From Fischerella muscicola SAG 1427-1 = PCC 73103 (GTDB taxonomy: Bacteria; Cyanobacteriota; Cyanobacteriia; Cyanobacteriales; Nostocaceae): DNA of 64,000 nucleotides. The stretch is taken from assembly GCF_000317245.1 (NCBI RefSeq), contig NZ_AJLJ01000494.1, forward strand, positions 56,655-120,654, given 5' to 3'. Within the stretch, counting starts at the first letter, position 1, and the number at the start of each line of letters is the position of its first letter. Under the pieces are notes generated by a model that searched no databases, was not told where the DNA came from, and worked only from the letters and a program-made list of their open reading frames with translations. Below, in pieces: positions 1 through 8,927 of the stretch. A program made the translations under genes and the position numbers.

Positions 1-734
1 TTTGGTTGAATGTTAGCCCAAGTTTGAAGGGTTTAGACAAACCATTATTGCAATACTTATCTAAGCATATGTCGGTGGCGCGATGGGAATATTTGCAAAC
101 CAAAGATGAAGCTTGTTCCCTAGATACAGCAGTGGCACTGCTGTATGATTTTTTAAAGTCGCATGATCGCCCGGTGCATTTGGCAGGTCATGGTATGAGT
201 GGTGCGATCGCTTTATTATTTGCACGTCAATATCCACAAAAAGTGCGATCACTTGCATTGTTGGCTGTAGCATCTCAACCAACAAATACTTGGCAAGCGC
301 ACTATTACCAGCAACGCCTTTTCTTTCCTCTCAGTCGTGAGCAAATTCTAGTTAACAGCGTTCGGACTCTGTTTGGGAATCAATCTCCCGCAAATACCAA
401 AAAGCTACTGACTGCACTCACTAGAGATTTAGATGAATCCCCTACACCCCATTCTCTGTTTCGATTGGTTCACTTACCCAAAGGTGGGGTTTCCATACCG
501 ATATTTGTATGTGGTAGCAAAAATGATCCAGTTGTGACTCCACCAGACTTACAAGACTGGCAAAATTTCTTAAAGCCAGAAGATACTCTCTGGGAATGTG
601 CTAAAGGATATCATTTCTTTCACTATTTCTATCCTCAACAAGTAGGAAAGCAAATGTTGAGTTTTTGGCAAAGCTTCACTCAGAAGCCAGAAATAATTCC
701 AAATTCCAAACTCAGTTTGTCTTGTGAAGGGTGA
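1..734 (+). CDS. Alpha/beta hydrolase-fold protein, 5' end cut by window edge
   Basis: The reading frame is open to the left edge, so the TTG at position 6 is probably not the true start and the N-terminus is missing. The visible 242 residues look like the C-terminal two thirds of an alpha/beta hydrolase: an elbow segment HLAGHGMSGAIALL, then a strand IFVCGSKNDPVV carrying the usual acid residue, and a late GYHFFHYF that could supply the histidine. The elbow reads GHGMSG where active hydrolases have GHSMGG, so the nucleophile position holds Gly rather than Ser; the Ser two residues later is displaced. This may be a non-catalytic or altered member. Substrate cannot be inferred. It is followed by a GC-rich spacer and then gap1 on the same strand. 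Confidence 0.7.
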   Translation, partial: WLNVSPSLKGLDKPLLQYLSKHMSVARWEYLQTKDEACSLDTAVALLYDFLKSHDRPVHLAGHGMSGAIALLFARQYPQKVRSLALLAVASQPTNTWQAHYYQQRLFFPLSREQILVNSVRTLFGNQSPANTKKLLTALTRDLDESPTPHSLFRLVHLPKGGVSIPIFVCGSKNDPVVTPPDLQDWQNFLKPEDTLWECAKGYHFFHYFYPQQVGKQMLSFWQSFTQKPEIIPNSKLSLSCEG

Positions 735-935
735 GGTGAAGGGAAAAGGGAGACAAGGGGGACAAGGGAGAATCTCTCCCAATCCCTGTTCCCCTTTCCC
801 CAGACTAAACCTTAAAAGATGCCAAGTAAATGAGCGATCGCCAAATCAGACTGTCAGGATCGAAAAAGCAAACAGTAATATGTCATTTGCTTTCATTTCT
901 CCTTTGTTCAACTTCCCAGAATAGGAGGTAAAATC
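735..935. repeat. GGGACAAGGG-type intergenic tract and gap1 leader
   Basis: The first half contains a G-rich direct repeat (gggagacaagggggacaaggg) followed by its C-rich near complement (cccaatccctgttcccc), able to fold. Related tracts recur near 8085-8160, 17990-18030 and 54690-54750. The second half leads into the AGGAGG at 923-928 in front of the next gene. Confidence 0.5.
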
Positions 936-1982
936 TTGGCTAAGTTAAAAGTTGGTATCAATGGGTTTGGTCGGATCGGGCGTCTGGTATTTCGTGCTGG
1001 GATCACGAATCCCAACATTGAGTTTGTGGGTATTAACGACCTCGTACCACCAGATAACCTTGCTTACCTGTTGAAGTATGACTCTACCCACGGAATGTAT
1101 AAGGGTAAGGTTGAGGCAAAGGATAATGGCATCATTGTAGATGGGCATTTTGTTCCTTGCGTATCGATTCGGAATCCAGCCGAATTGCCTTGGGGTAAAT
1201 TGGGTGCAGATTATGTAGTTGAATCTACAGGACTGTTTACCAACTATGAAGGAGCCGCTAACCACCTGCAAGCCGGAGCCAAGCGAGTGGTAATTTCCGC
1301 ACCTACTAAAGATCCAGAGCGAGTCAAAACCTTGTTAATGGGTGTCAATCATCACTTGTTTGACCCAGCGAAAGATACTGTAGTCTCTAATGCCAGTTGT
1401 ACTACTAACTGTTTAGCTCCCATCGCTAAAGTCATCAACGATAACTTTGGTTTGACAGAAGGATTGATGACCACAGTTCACGCCATGACTGCTACTCAAC
1501 CCACAGTAGATGGCCCTTCCAAAAAAGATTGGCGTGGTGGTCGTGGTGCTGCACAAAATATTATTCCCTCTTCTACAGGCGCAGCAAAAGCTGTGGCGTT
1601 AGTTTTACCAGAATTAAAAGGTAAATTAACTGGTATGGCGTTCCGGGTTCCGACTCCTGATGTTTCTGTGGTTGATTTAACCTTCAAGACAGCGAAAGCT
1701 ACCAGTTATCAGGAAATCTGTGCAGCGATGAAAGCAGCAGCAACAGGTGAACTCAAAGGTGTGTTAGGCTACACTGACGAGGAAGTAGTTTCCACAGATT
1801 TTCAAGGAGATAGCCACTCTAGCATCTTTGATGCTGGTGCTGGAATTGAACTAAATTCCAACTTTTTCAAGGTTGTGGCATGGTACGACAACGAATGGGG
1901 CTATTCTAATCGGGTAATTGACCTCATGTTATCTATGGCACAAACAGAAGGAATTTTGCAGGGTGTTGCACTAGCAGTTTAA
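936..1982 (+). CDS. gap1: Glyceraldehyde-3-phosphate dehydrogenase, gap1 type
   Basis: Interconverts glyceraldehyde-3-phosphate and 1,3-bisphosphoglycerate in the cytoplasm. The 348-residue product has the Rossmann start VGINGFGRIGRLVFR, the active-site ASCTTNC with catalytic Cys at about 155, and His at about 182 in TTVHAMT. The segment VGINDLVPPDNLAYLL, with Asp near residue 35, matches the NAD-type glycolytic enzymes; the Calvin-cycle gap2 type starts differently (typically IRVAINGFGRIG), so I call this gap1. The start is TTG at 936, chosen because a perfect AGGAGG lies seven bases upstream and the protein begins at the family's usual place. A terminator hairpin follows the stop. The distinction from gap3-like copies cannot be settled here. 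Confidence 0.93.
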   Translation: MAKLKVGINGFGRIGRLVFRAGITNPNIEFVGINDLVPPDNLAYLLKYDSTHGMYKGKVEAKDNGIIVDGHFVPCVSIRNPAELPWGKLGADYVVESTGLFTNYEGAANHLQAGAKRVVISAPTKDPERVKTLLMGVNHHLFDPAKDTVVSNASCTTNCLAPIAKVINDNFGLTEGLMTTVHAMTATQPTVDGPSKKDWRGGRGAAQNIIPSSTGAAKAVALVLPELKGKLTGMAFRVPTPDVSVVDLTFKTAKATSYQEICAAMKAAATGELKGVLGYTDEEVVSTDFQGDSHSSIFDAGAGIELNSNFFKVVAWYDNEWGYSNRVIDLMLSMAQTEGILQGVALAV

Positions 1983-1988
1983 GCAGGG

Positions 1989-2023
1989 ATAGGGAATTGA
2001 GAATTTTCAATTCCCTATTTTTT
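1989..2023 (+). terminator. Intrinsic terminator after gap1
   Basis: A perfect 12-bp stem (atagggaattga with its complement) and a 6-base loop are followed by six T residues, seven bases after the gap1 stop. This is a classic rho-independent terminator. Confidence 0.9.
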
Positions 2024-2535
2024 AGAAATATAAATGTTTGAGTGATCGCACATGTGAAGAATCTCAAATCGTACAAATATAAATAATATTTTTATGTATA
2101 TTAATAATCATTAAATTATATAAAATGTCTGGTGATTAAACTAAAAATTAATCTAATTTTCAGTGCCAATACTGAAAAAAAGCTAAAGAATTTGTGATTT
2201 AAAATTCAGTTATACAAGTATTACATATAGCTAAAATTTGTTCAAATATTGATGGTTACTAGGGTTGTAAATATCCCTTCATGACGAAAAATGCAAAATG
2301 ATTTAAAAAAACTGCATACAATCACACAATCAATCTCGACAGAACTTGCCTAGAATAGGGCTGGAGGGTATTGATTCAGGACTTTTGCGAAATTCTTTCG
2401 GTGTAATTGGTAATAAGTAATCAAAGGATATATTAATTTCCCATTACCAATTAACCATTACCATAAACTCAGCTATCAAGACCACTACAACCCAATCATA
2501 TAAGTCCTGGGAAAACAAAATTCAAGAGGTAAACC
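2024..2535. other. Long AT-rich spacer between gap1 and tal
   Basis: About 510 bases without a credible ORF. It is AT-rich and probably holds the tal promoter and leader. The last part has an AAGAGGT ribosome-binding site just before the tal ATG. No RNA family was recognised. Confidence 0.5.
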
Positions 2536-3540
2536 ATGTCAAAGAATTTACTAGAACAACTGCGAGAAATGACCGTTGTGGTCGCAGATACTGGAGACAT
2601 TCAAGCAATTGAAAAATTCAAGCCGCAAGATGCTACAACCAACCCTTCCTTGATTACAGCTGCGGCCCAAATGCCAGAATATCAAGAAATAGTTGATCAA
2701 ACTTTACTGCAAGCAAAAAAAGACCTTGGTTCTGGTGCATCTCAAGCTCAAGTAGTTTCTTTGGCATTTGACCGTTTAGCGGTGTCCTTTGGATTGAAGA
2801 TTCTGCAAATTATCCCTGGTCGAGTGTCCACAGAAGTGGATGCACGCCTATCTTACGATACAGAAGCTACTGTCACCAAAGCACGAGAGTTGATTGCTCA
2901 ATACGAAGCGGCTGGAGTTTCTCGTCAACGTATTTTAATTAAAATTGCTTCCACTTGGGAAGGTATTCGTGCAGCTGAAATTTTGGAAAAAGAAGGAATT
3001 CACTGCAATCTCACCTTACTGTTTGGTGTTCACCAAGCGATCGCCTGTGCAGAAGCAGGGGTGACTCTGATTTCTCCCTTCGTCGGACGGATTCTCGACT
3101 GGTACAAAAAAGAAACCGGACGAGATAGTTATCCCTCAGCCGAAGATCCAGGGGTATTGTCTGTCACGACAATCTATAATTACTACAAGAAATTTGGTTA
3201 CAAAACCGAAGTTATGGGAGCTAGCTTCCGTAATGTCGGCGAAATTACTGAATTGGCAGGTTGTGATTTGCTGACCATCTCTCCAGCGCTGCTAGGTGAG
3301 TTGCAAGCCACAATCGGAGAATTACCTCGTAAACTTGATGCTAGCAAAGCAGCAGGAATGGCAATTGACAAGATTTCCATAGATAAAGCTGCTTTTGATC
3401 AGATGCATACAACTGACCGTATGGCATCAGAGAAGTTAGATGAAGGTATTAAAGGTTTCACAAAAGCATTAGAAACTTTAGAAAAACTTCTCGCAGAAAG
3501 ACTGGCTAAACTGGAAACTGAGACTAAAATTACTGTATAA
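2536..3540 (+). CDS. tal: Transaldolase
   Basis: Transfers a dihydroxyacetone unit between sugar phosphates in the oxidative and non-oxidative pentose phosphate pathway. The 334-residue product matches the long (TalB-type) transaldolase family: TTNPSLI near residue 35, the Schiff-base lysine in RILIKIAST near residue 136, and NLTLLFGVHQA after it. The start ATG has AAGAGGT upstream. In many cyanobacteria tal lies in an fbp-tal-zwf-opcA cluster; here it stands alone between gap1 and anmK, each separated by a terminator-like hairpin, so it is probably transcribed on its own. An extra tal copy elsewhere in the genome is possible. Confidence 0.95.
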   Translation: MSKNLLEQLREMTVVVADTGDIQAIEKFKPQDATTNPSLITAAAQMPEYQEIVDQTLLQAKKDLGSGASQAQVVSLAFDRLAVSFGLKILQIIPGRVSTEVDARLSYDTEATVTKARELIAQYEAAGVSRQRILIKIASTWEGIRAAEILEKEGIHCNLTLLFGVHQAIACAEAGVTLISPFVGRILDWYKKETGRDSYPSAEDPGVLSVTTIYNYYKKFGYKTEVMGASFRNVGEITELAGCDLLTISPALLGELQATIGELPRKLDASKAAGMAIDKISIDKAAFDQMHTTDRMASEKLDEGIKGFTKALETLEKLLAERLAKLETETKITV

Positions 3541-3668
3541 AAGGCTCCATCAAAGCATATTTACAGTATTTTTCAGTGCTACCCAAACGAGAAAGCGTTA
3601 CGTGTCAAAGACACTCAATTAAACGCTAAACTACTTAATTCAGTTACCATAAATTTAGCATTATTATT

Positions 3669-3696
3669 AACCCGATTTCATAAAAGAAATCGGGTT
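3669..3696 (+). terminator. Hairpin between tal and anmK
   Basis: Perfect 11-bp stem (aacccgatttc/gaaatcgggtt) with a 6-base loop, followed by only a short T-rich stretch. It is likely the tal terminator although the U-tract is weak. Confidence 0.65.
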
Positions 3697-3727
3697 TCTC
3701 ATTGTTATCAAGGTTCCACCTATATTT

Positions 3728-4885
3728 ATGACTCACGTCATCGGTTTAATCAGTGGCACATCTGTAGACGGTATAGATGCTGCTTTAGTAGATATTTCTG
3801 GTACAGGCTTTGATTTACAAGTAGAATTGGTAGCCGCAGCAACATATCCCTATCAAGATGATCTCAGAGAACGTATTTTGGCTGTTTGTGCTGGTGAAGC
3901 CATCTCAATGGCAGAATTGGCAGAATTAGATGATGCGATCGCAATTGCTTTTGCTCAAGCAGCACAAAATATTCAGAGCGATCGCCAACCAGCTACCTTA
4001 ATTGGCTCTCACGGTCAAACAGTTTACCATCAACCACCCCGCAGCCGGGGACTAGATAAAACTCAATTTCTTGGTTACACTCTCCAACTCGGTCGTGGCG
4101 CTGTCATTGCTCAATTAACAGGTACTACAACTGTGAGTAATTTCCGTATAGCAGATATTGCTGCTGGTGGTCAAGGTGCGCCGCTTGTACCACCTGTAGA
4201 TGCGGCCTTATTCAGTCATCCTCAAGAAGCACGTTGTATTCAAAATATAGGAGGTATTGGTAATCTAACTTATTTACCTCCTCGGCGAGATAACTGGTTA
4301 GAAAAGATTCGTGGTTGGGATACAGGCCCAGGAAATAGCCTCTTAGATTTGGCAGTAAATTATTTAACAAATGGTACGAAAACCTATGATGAAAACGGCT
4401 CCTGGGCTGCTAGTGGTACTCCCTGCCATGCTCTAGTTGAACACTGGCTGCAACAAGAGTACTTTCATTTACCGCCACCAAAGTCTACAGGTCGAGAATT
4501 ATTTGGTGTTGATTATCTCCAAGAATGTATAAAAGATGCAGAATCATACCAGCTTAATTCAGCAGATTTATTAGCAACCCTCACAGAATTAACAGCTGCT
4601 TCCATTGTTCACAATTACCGCACTTTTTTGCCTGAAATGCCACAAAAAGTATTTGTATGCGGTGGTGGTAGTCGCAATCTTTATTTAAAAAATCGCTTAG
4701 AGCAGCTTTTAGAAACAGTACCAGTTCTAACTACAGATGAAGTGGGATTCAGCGCAGATTTCAAAGAAGCGATCGCCTTTGCTGTCTTAGCCTACTGGCG
4801 ACAATTAGACTTCCCCGGTAACTTACCAACTGTCACTGGAGCAAGTCAACGAGTCCTGTTAGGAGAAATAAATTTTAGTCAATAG
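3728..4885 (+). CDS. anmK: Anhydro-N-acetylmuramic acid kinase
   Basis: Phosphorylates and opens 1,6-anhydro-MurNAc released during peptidoglycan turnover, giving MurNAc-6-phosphate for recycling. The 385-residue product begins with the family phosphate-binding loop GLISGTSVDGIDAALVDI, has the GSHGQTVYHQP segment near residue 95 and GWDTGPGNSLLD near residue 200, all typical of AnmK (sugar-kinase/ASKHA fold). Length is normal (about 370-390). It starts within 35 bases of the preceding hairpin and ends with its own terminator, so it is probably monocistronic. There is no obvious Shine-Dalgarno sequence, which is common in cyanobacteria. Confidence 0.95.
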   Translation: MTHVIGLISGTSVDGIDAALVDISGTGFDLQVELVAAATYPYQDDLRERILAVCAGEAISMAELAELDDAIAIAFAQAAQNIQSDRQPATLIGSHGQTVYHQPPRSRGLDKTQFLGYTLQLGRGAVIAQLTGTTTVSNFRIADIAAGGQGAPLVPPVDAALFSHPQEARCIQNIGGIGNLTYLPPRRDNWLEKIRGWDTGPGNSLLDLAVNYLTNGTKTYDENGSWAASGTPCHALVEHWLQQEYFHLPPPKSTGRELFGVDYLQECIKDAESYQLNSADLLATLTELTAASIVHNYRTFLPEMPQKVFVCGGGSRNLYLKNRLEQLLETVPVLTTDEVGFSADFKEAIAFAVLAYWRQLDFPGNLPTVTGASQRVLLGEINFSQ

Positions 4886-4925
4886 TCATTTGTCAATTTT
4901 TTTCTTTTTCTTTCTTTTGCCTTTG

Positions 4926-4957
4926 TACAGACGCTATTAATGGCGTCTGTATTTTTT
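4926..4957 (+). terminator. Intrinsic terminator after anmK
   Basis: Perfect 9-bp stem (tacagacgc/gcgtctgta), 8-base loop, then six T residues, 40 bases after the anmK stop. Confidence 0.88.
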
Positions 4958-5177
4958 ACTTTTGTTTTAATGTTAGGCACGATTACATCTTCAAGGCTAA
5001 GACTGATATACCACACGTTTTGGTCTCTCAGGGGTGGGATTCGCATCGCCCTTGCGTGACGGTGTGGGGCTGCTGGCGGGAATAGCTCAAGACTTGACTC
5101 CAATTTTTGTATTCAAAGTTAATAAACTGAGTCAAAAATGGGCAAACTAGCGATATAACACAGGAGTCAAATTTTGT

Positions 5178-6737
5178 ATGTCAGACCCCAACATTGGTCG
5201 TTTACTCAGCAACCGCTATGAGTTGAAAGAGTTAATTGGAAGCGGAGCAATGGGTCGGGTTTATGGTGCTAAGGATGTTCTGTTGGGGGGCGTACCTGTT
5301 GCTGTGAAGTTTCTAGCTTTGTCAGTTCAAAATAAAAAAATGCAATTGCAGCAACGTTTTGAACGAGAAGCAAAAACCTGTGCTTTATTGGGACAAAAAA
5401 GTATTCATATTGTCCGGGTGATGGACTACGGTGTAGACGAGCATAAAACTCCGTTCTACGTAATGGAATATTTACAAGGTAAAGGTCTAAACCTTGTGAT
5501 TCACAAACAAGATTGTCCTTTACCAAGATTCTTGAGCTTGGCACGTCAAATTAGTTTAGGGTTAGAGTGCGCTCATGGTGGTATTCCTGTTGATGGCAAA
5601 ATCTACCCGATTATTCATCGTGATATTAAGCCCAGCAATATATTAGTCGTTCAAGACGCTAGCTTTGGAGAATTAGTCAAAATACTGGATTTTGGTATTG
5701 CTAAATTATTACAGGCAGATAGCAAGAGTACAAACTACTATTTGGGGACACTAGCTTATTCTTCACCAGAGCAAATGGAGGGTAAAAATCTAGACAACCG
5801 TTCCGATATTTATAGTTTGGGTGTGATGATGTTTGAAATGCTCACAGGAAAAATGCCCTTACTCGCGCCAACCCATTCTTTTGGAGCATGGTATAAAGCA
5901 CACCAAACTCAAGCACCACGGACTTTTGCTGAAGTTGTGCCTAGATTAAAATTACCAAAGCAACTAGAAAATTTGGTAATGAGTTGTTTGGCTAAGTCAC
6001 CAAGCGATCGCCCTCAAAATATCGGTGAAGTTCTCAAAGTTTTAACATCTCTTGAACAGCTTGATTTTACGAACACTCAAGAAAAAAGCACTAATTTACC
6101 TGCTATTATCAATCCTCAACCTGTAAAAGCTACAGTTGATCACAAACTTGGTAATGATTCGTGTGTATCTCCATTAAGTAGTGAAATTACACAACAAGCT
6201 TCCTGGCCTAAAAATAAACCCATTGCCAATATCGTTTTTCCCCAGTCTCTCCGTCTGAATGGAGAACTCAAACCTGCTTTATGGGTAATGCTACCGCAAG
6301 CAGAAATTCAAAAGCGTTTAGTCTGTACTCGTTATAACCAGTTTCTTTTCATCCCCTCTCCTCACCCCATGCTATTGTGGATTACTGTTCTCTATAACCA
6401 GAAGCATGGTTCTAAATGGCTACCTTGTTACGTTGATCTCAAAACAAACGTTGCTCAAGAAACTATTCGCTTCCTATCACAAAATGGTTACTATCGTCTA
6501 CTCTTATTTGCAATAGAAGCACCAAATCATTGCGCTCACATCATAATCTCGACAATTGCGTCTGCTCAACGTCAAAGGCTCCAACAGTGGCTAACAATGA
6601 GCAGTTCATTACCATCATCCAACGATCCTCAACTTAGTAAAAATTTACTTAAGTTAGAGTATGAAAAGATTAAACCCCAAATATTAACAAAATTACAAGG
6701 TATCGATACAGATTTGACCTTAGATTTGTCAGGCTAA
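5178..6737 (+). CDS. Ser/Thr protein kinase with extra C-terminal domain
   Basis: Hanks-type protein kinase of 519 residues. The kinase domain occupies about residues 13-295: glycine loop GSGAMGRVYGA, ATP lysine in VAVKFL (about 44), catalytic loop HRDIKPSNIL (Asp about 149), DFG at about 171, activation segment GTLAYSSPEQM. The set is complete, so it should be active. After a linker rich in Thr, Ser and Pro, residues 345-500 form a second, non-kinase domain of mixed hydrophobic strands that I do not recognise; it has no transmembrane segment, so the protein is probably soluble. Neighbours do not reveal the substrate. Confidence 0.93.
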   Translation: MSDPNIGRLLSNRYELKELIGSGAMGRVYGAKDVLLGGVPVAVKFLALSVQNKKMQLQQRFEREAKTCALLGQKSIHIVRVMDYGVDEHKTPFYVMEYLQGKGLNLVIHKQDCPLPRFLSLARQISLGLECAHGGIPVDGKIYPIIHRDIKPSNILVVQDASFGELVKILDFGIAKLLQADSKSTNYYLGTLAYSSPEQMEGKNLDNRSDIYSLGVMMFEMLTGKMPLLAPTHSFGAWYKAHQTQAPRTFAEVVPRLKLPKQLENLVMSCLAKSPSDRPQNIGEVLKVLTSLEQLDFTNTQEKSTNLPAIINPQPVKATVDHKLGNDSCVSPLSSEITQQASWPKNKPIANIVFPQSLRLNGELKPALWVMLPQAEIQKRLVCTRYNQFLFIPSPHPMLLWITVLYNQKHGSKWLPCYVDLKTNVAQETIRFLSQNGYYRLLLFAIEAPNHCAHIIISTIASAQRQRLQQWLTMSSSLPSSNDPQLSKNLLKLEYEKIKPQILTKLQGIDTDLTLDLSG

Positions 6738-7351
6738 TTTGAACAGAAGGAAGAAACAGGAAGAATTTGACTTGTATCTATCTATCTATTTGCTGTATAA
6801 AGTGAGATAATATTAATTATTGTTAAGGAAAATTGTTTAGGAGTTGCAAAATCCGCTTATAAGAAATATAAATAGTGAAGATATAAACTAAAAAATTAAG
6901 TTAGTTAGGGACTGTATCTATGATTATCTCTGTGCGTTTATTACTGTAAAGTAGTCATGTACGTAGAGATTAAGAAAGCTTTTCTTAGCTGAATACTTTC
7001 ACTAGACTACAGACCTTGTTGGCTTTTAAAAAGATTCAATTGGTGCTATCGCAAATTAAAGCTAGCAACATACACCGATAAATCGGGAGTTCGTTATGCT
7101 GTCGCAAACGGGTGTTACACAGAATTTGTACAAAGGGAATTTAGAATTCTTTGTATAGGTTTTGTCTATAGGCTTTTAATTTCCATACTTGGAGTTAAGC
7201 CGTGTAAAATCTTGTTTTGACTAGTAATTTTGTAGTTTTTGCGCTTTCCAAGTTAGTTTCTATCATCGAAGTTGACGCCCCGGCATCCCCAGCTCTTTTC
7301 CCATGGTGGAACCTAGCAAGAGAAGGAGGTCGCCTACCGCGACTCAGGGTT
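6738..7351. other. Long non-coding stretch between a kinase gene and nblA
   Basis: 614 AT-rich bases between convergent genes. It contains a bulged hairpin at 7129-7155 (tacaaa...tttgta with inner gaatt/aattc) and a small GTCGC-CTACC-GCGAC hairpin near 7330, downstream of nblA. A 20-codon ORF at 7096-7158 has GGGAG upstream but no other support. No known RNA gene was recognised. Confidence 0.45.
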
Positions 7352-7552
7352 CTATGCTGCCCAGCTAGAACCTGAATCTAAACCCCACTGATGTTTGAGC
7401 AATTCTTTATAAGTTGCCTCCCTTACAACCATTTGTTCGTAGAGCTTGACTAAAAAGTCTTTCGCTTGGTCATGGCTCATGTTTTGCACCTGAGTAGCAA
7501 AAGAGCGGATGCTAAATTGCTGTTCTAAAGTCAACTCAATAGGCTTGTCCAT
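7352..7552 (-). CDS. nblA: NblA, phycobilisome degradation adaptor
   Basis: NblA binds phycobiliproteins and the ClpC chaperone and triggers phycobilisome breakdown during nitrogen or other starvation. The product of about 66 residues (MDKPIELTLEQQFSIRSF...) matches this small helical family closely, with the hallmark segments LTLEQQFSIR and KLYEQMVVREATYKELLK. The frame stays open for nine codons upstream to a TTG, but the internal ATG is preferred because CAGGAG lies six bases before it and homologues start MxKPIELT. It stands alone on the minus strand with about 600 bases upstream, as expected for a highly regulated gene. A kinase that controls nblA in other cyanobacteria (NblS) is encoded about 6 kb away. 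Confidence 0.95.
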   Translation of the reverse strand: MDKPIELTLEQQFSIRSFATQVQNMSHDQAKDFLVKLYEQMVVREATYKELLKHQWGLDSGSSWAA

Positions 7553-8181
7553 AATTGGCTCCTGAGAAATTAAGTACAAAATTAGGTCAGTGGCAGAGGC
7601 TCCGAAGAGTCAATTAAGCTAGTCTGTTACATCTTGCACTTGTTTGTCTATCTATATTAAGAAAGATAACAAGTGTTTGGTGGTTTGCCCATATTCTTTT
7701 ATGGGGATTTTTTGACTAAGCTAAATCTTTAATTTTCATCCTACTGATATAAACCTCAAGTCTACCGAAGCTAATTCCGGTAAAAAGAAGTCTTTCCAGA
7801 AACACTCTGGCGGACGAAATACCCTTTTACTCTTGGTAATGGATAAAGAAGGGGTGTAAAAGTGAATTATATTCGCCATAACCTATAAAGCGCAAGGTGT
7901 CAATTAACTAAATGATAAAAATTAAGCCTCTGTAGGTAAGTTTCTTCAGAGGTTAAATTTATATGTAGCAAGTTGTAAATGAGAAAAATGCTCAGACTGA
8001 ACAAAATGATGAGTATATTTACCAAATAGGACAAAAGGGACAAAACAATTAGAAATTAAAAATTAAAAATTGGGAAGTAGAGACAAGGGATACACGGGGG
8101 ACACGGGGGACACGGGAGAATATTTTTGATTGATTTCCCGCGCCTCTTCCCAATTCCCGTTCCCCGTTTTCAGTTCTCTAA
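7553..8181. other. nblA upstream region with GACACGGGGG repeats
   Basis: This divergent-free stretch is the likely nblA promoter and leader. I looked for the NtcA consensus GTA-N8-TAC and found no perfect match in the first 400 bases. A short imperfect dyad taccg-N10-cggta lies near 7763. Further right, 8091-8118 carries three copies of the 9-mer acacggggg followed by C-rich sequence, an intergenic repeat of the kind scattered in Nostocales genomes. Confidence 0.45.
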
Positions 8182-8907
8182 TTATTCAAAAGCAACGATG
8201 ACAACAGTGATGTTATCGTGTCCACCTTCTTTTTTGGCTGCTTCAACTAGAGCGATCGCAGCTTTTTCCACTAACAGACTTTCTTGAAGATAGGAAGTGA
8301 TATGCTCATCAGCTAGTTCTTCTGTGAGTCCATCGCTGCATAATAGCAAGCGATCGCCACTTTTAATATCCAGTTGTTGCACATCTATCTGATGTAAATC
8401 TTCACGTCCTAAACAGCGAGACAAGACGTGACGGAAAGGATGAACCCGCGCCTCATCGGGTGTAATATCGCCTATTTTGATGGCGCGTGCTATCCACGTG
8501 TGATCTTCAGTGATTTGCTGCAATTGTGTATCTCGGAAGCGATACAGCCTAGAGTCACCAACATGAGCAGACCAAGGGGGTTCTCCATTGCGGAAAATCA
8601 CCACCACAGCTGTTGTTCCCATGTCAGATCGTTCTGGGTGATTCTGTTGATCCTGTAAGATAGCTTGATTTGCCTGCCATAGAGCATCTTCTAACAACTG
8701 TGCTGAGGTTTTAGAACAATCCCAATGGTCAAGCAAATACTTTTTCACTTCTTGAGCAGCAATTTGACTTGCTTGTTCACCTCCTGCATGACCACCCATG
8801 CCATCAGCAACTATGAAAAAGCGTCCTTCTGGGTCAATATAGTAAGCATCTTGATTATTTGAACGAATAAGTCCCGGATCACTTATACCGGTAAAACGAA
8901 GTTTCAT
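8182..8907 (-). CDS. pphA: PP2C-type protein phosphatase, PphA-like
   Basis: Metal-dependent Ser/Thr phosphatase of 241 residues, a single catalytic domain with no membrane segment. Metal-binding motifs are intact: RSNNQDAYY, VADGMGGHAGGE, CAHVGDSR-like AHVGDSRLYR, LLLCSDGLTEEL and GHDNITVVIV. The length and sequence closely resemble the cyanobacterial PphA enzymes that dephosphorylate the nitrogen regulator PII (GlnB); family knowledge supports that role but the substrate is inferred. The ATG lies 20 bases after the ABC1-kinase stop, so the two genes form a likely operon. The spacer has only a weak AGAAA ribosome site, suggesting translational coupling. Confidence 0.88.
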   Translation of the reverse strand: MKLRFTGISDPGLIRSNNQDAYYIDPEGRFFIVADGMGGHAGGEQASQIAAQEVKKYLLDHWDCSKTSAQLLEDALWQANQAILQDQQNHPERSDMGTTAVVVIFRNGEPPWSAHVGDSRLYRFRDTQLQQITEDHTWIARAIKIGDITPDEARVHPFRHVLSRCLGREDLHQIDVQQLDIKSGDRLLLCSDGLTEELADEHITSYLQESLLVEKAAIALVEAAKKEGGHDNITVVIVAFE

Positions 8908-8927
8908 ATATTTATTTTCTGCAAAAA

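Noticed and set aside
7580..7900. NtcA site for nblA
   Set aside because: No GTA-N8-TAC match was found in the first few hundred bases upstream; weaker sites cannot be judged by eye.
8091..8118. CRISPR-like array
   Set aside because: Units are 9 bases, adjacent and without spacers; this is a short tandem repeat.
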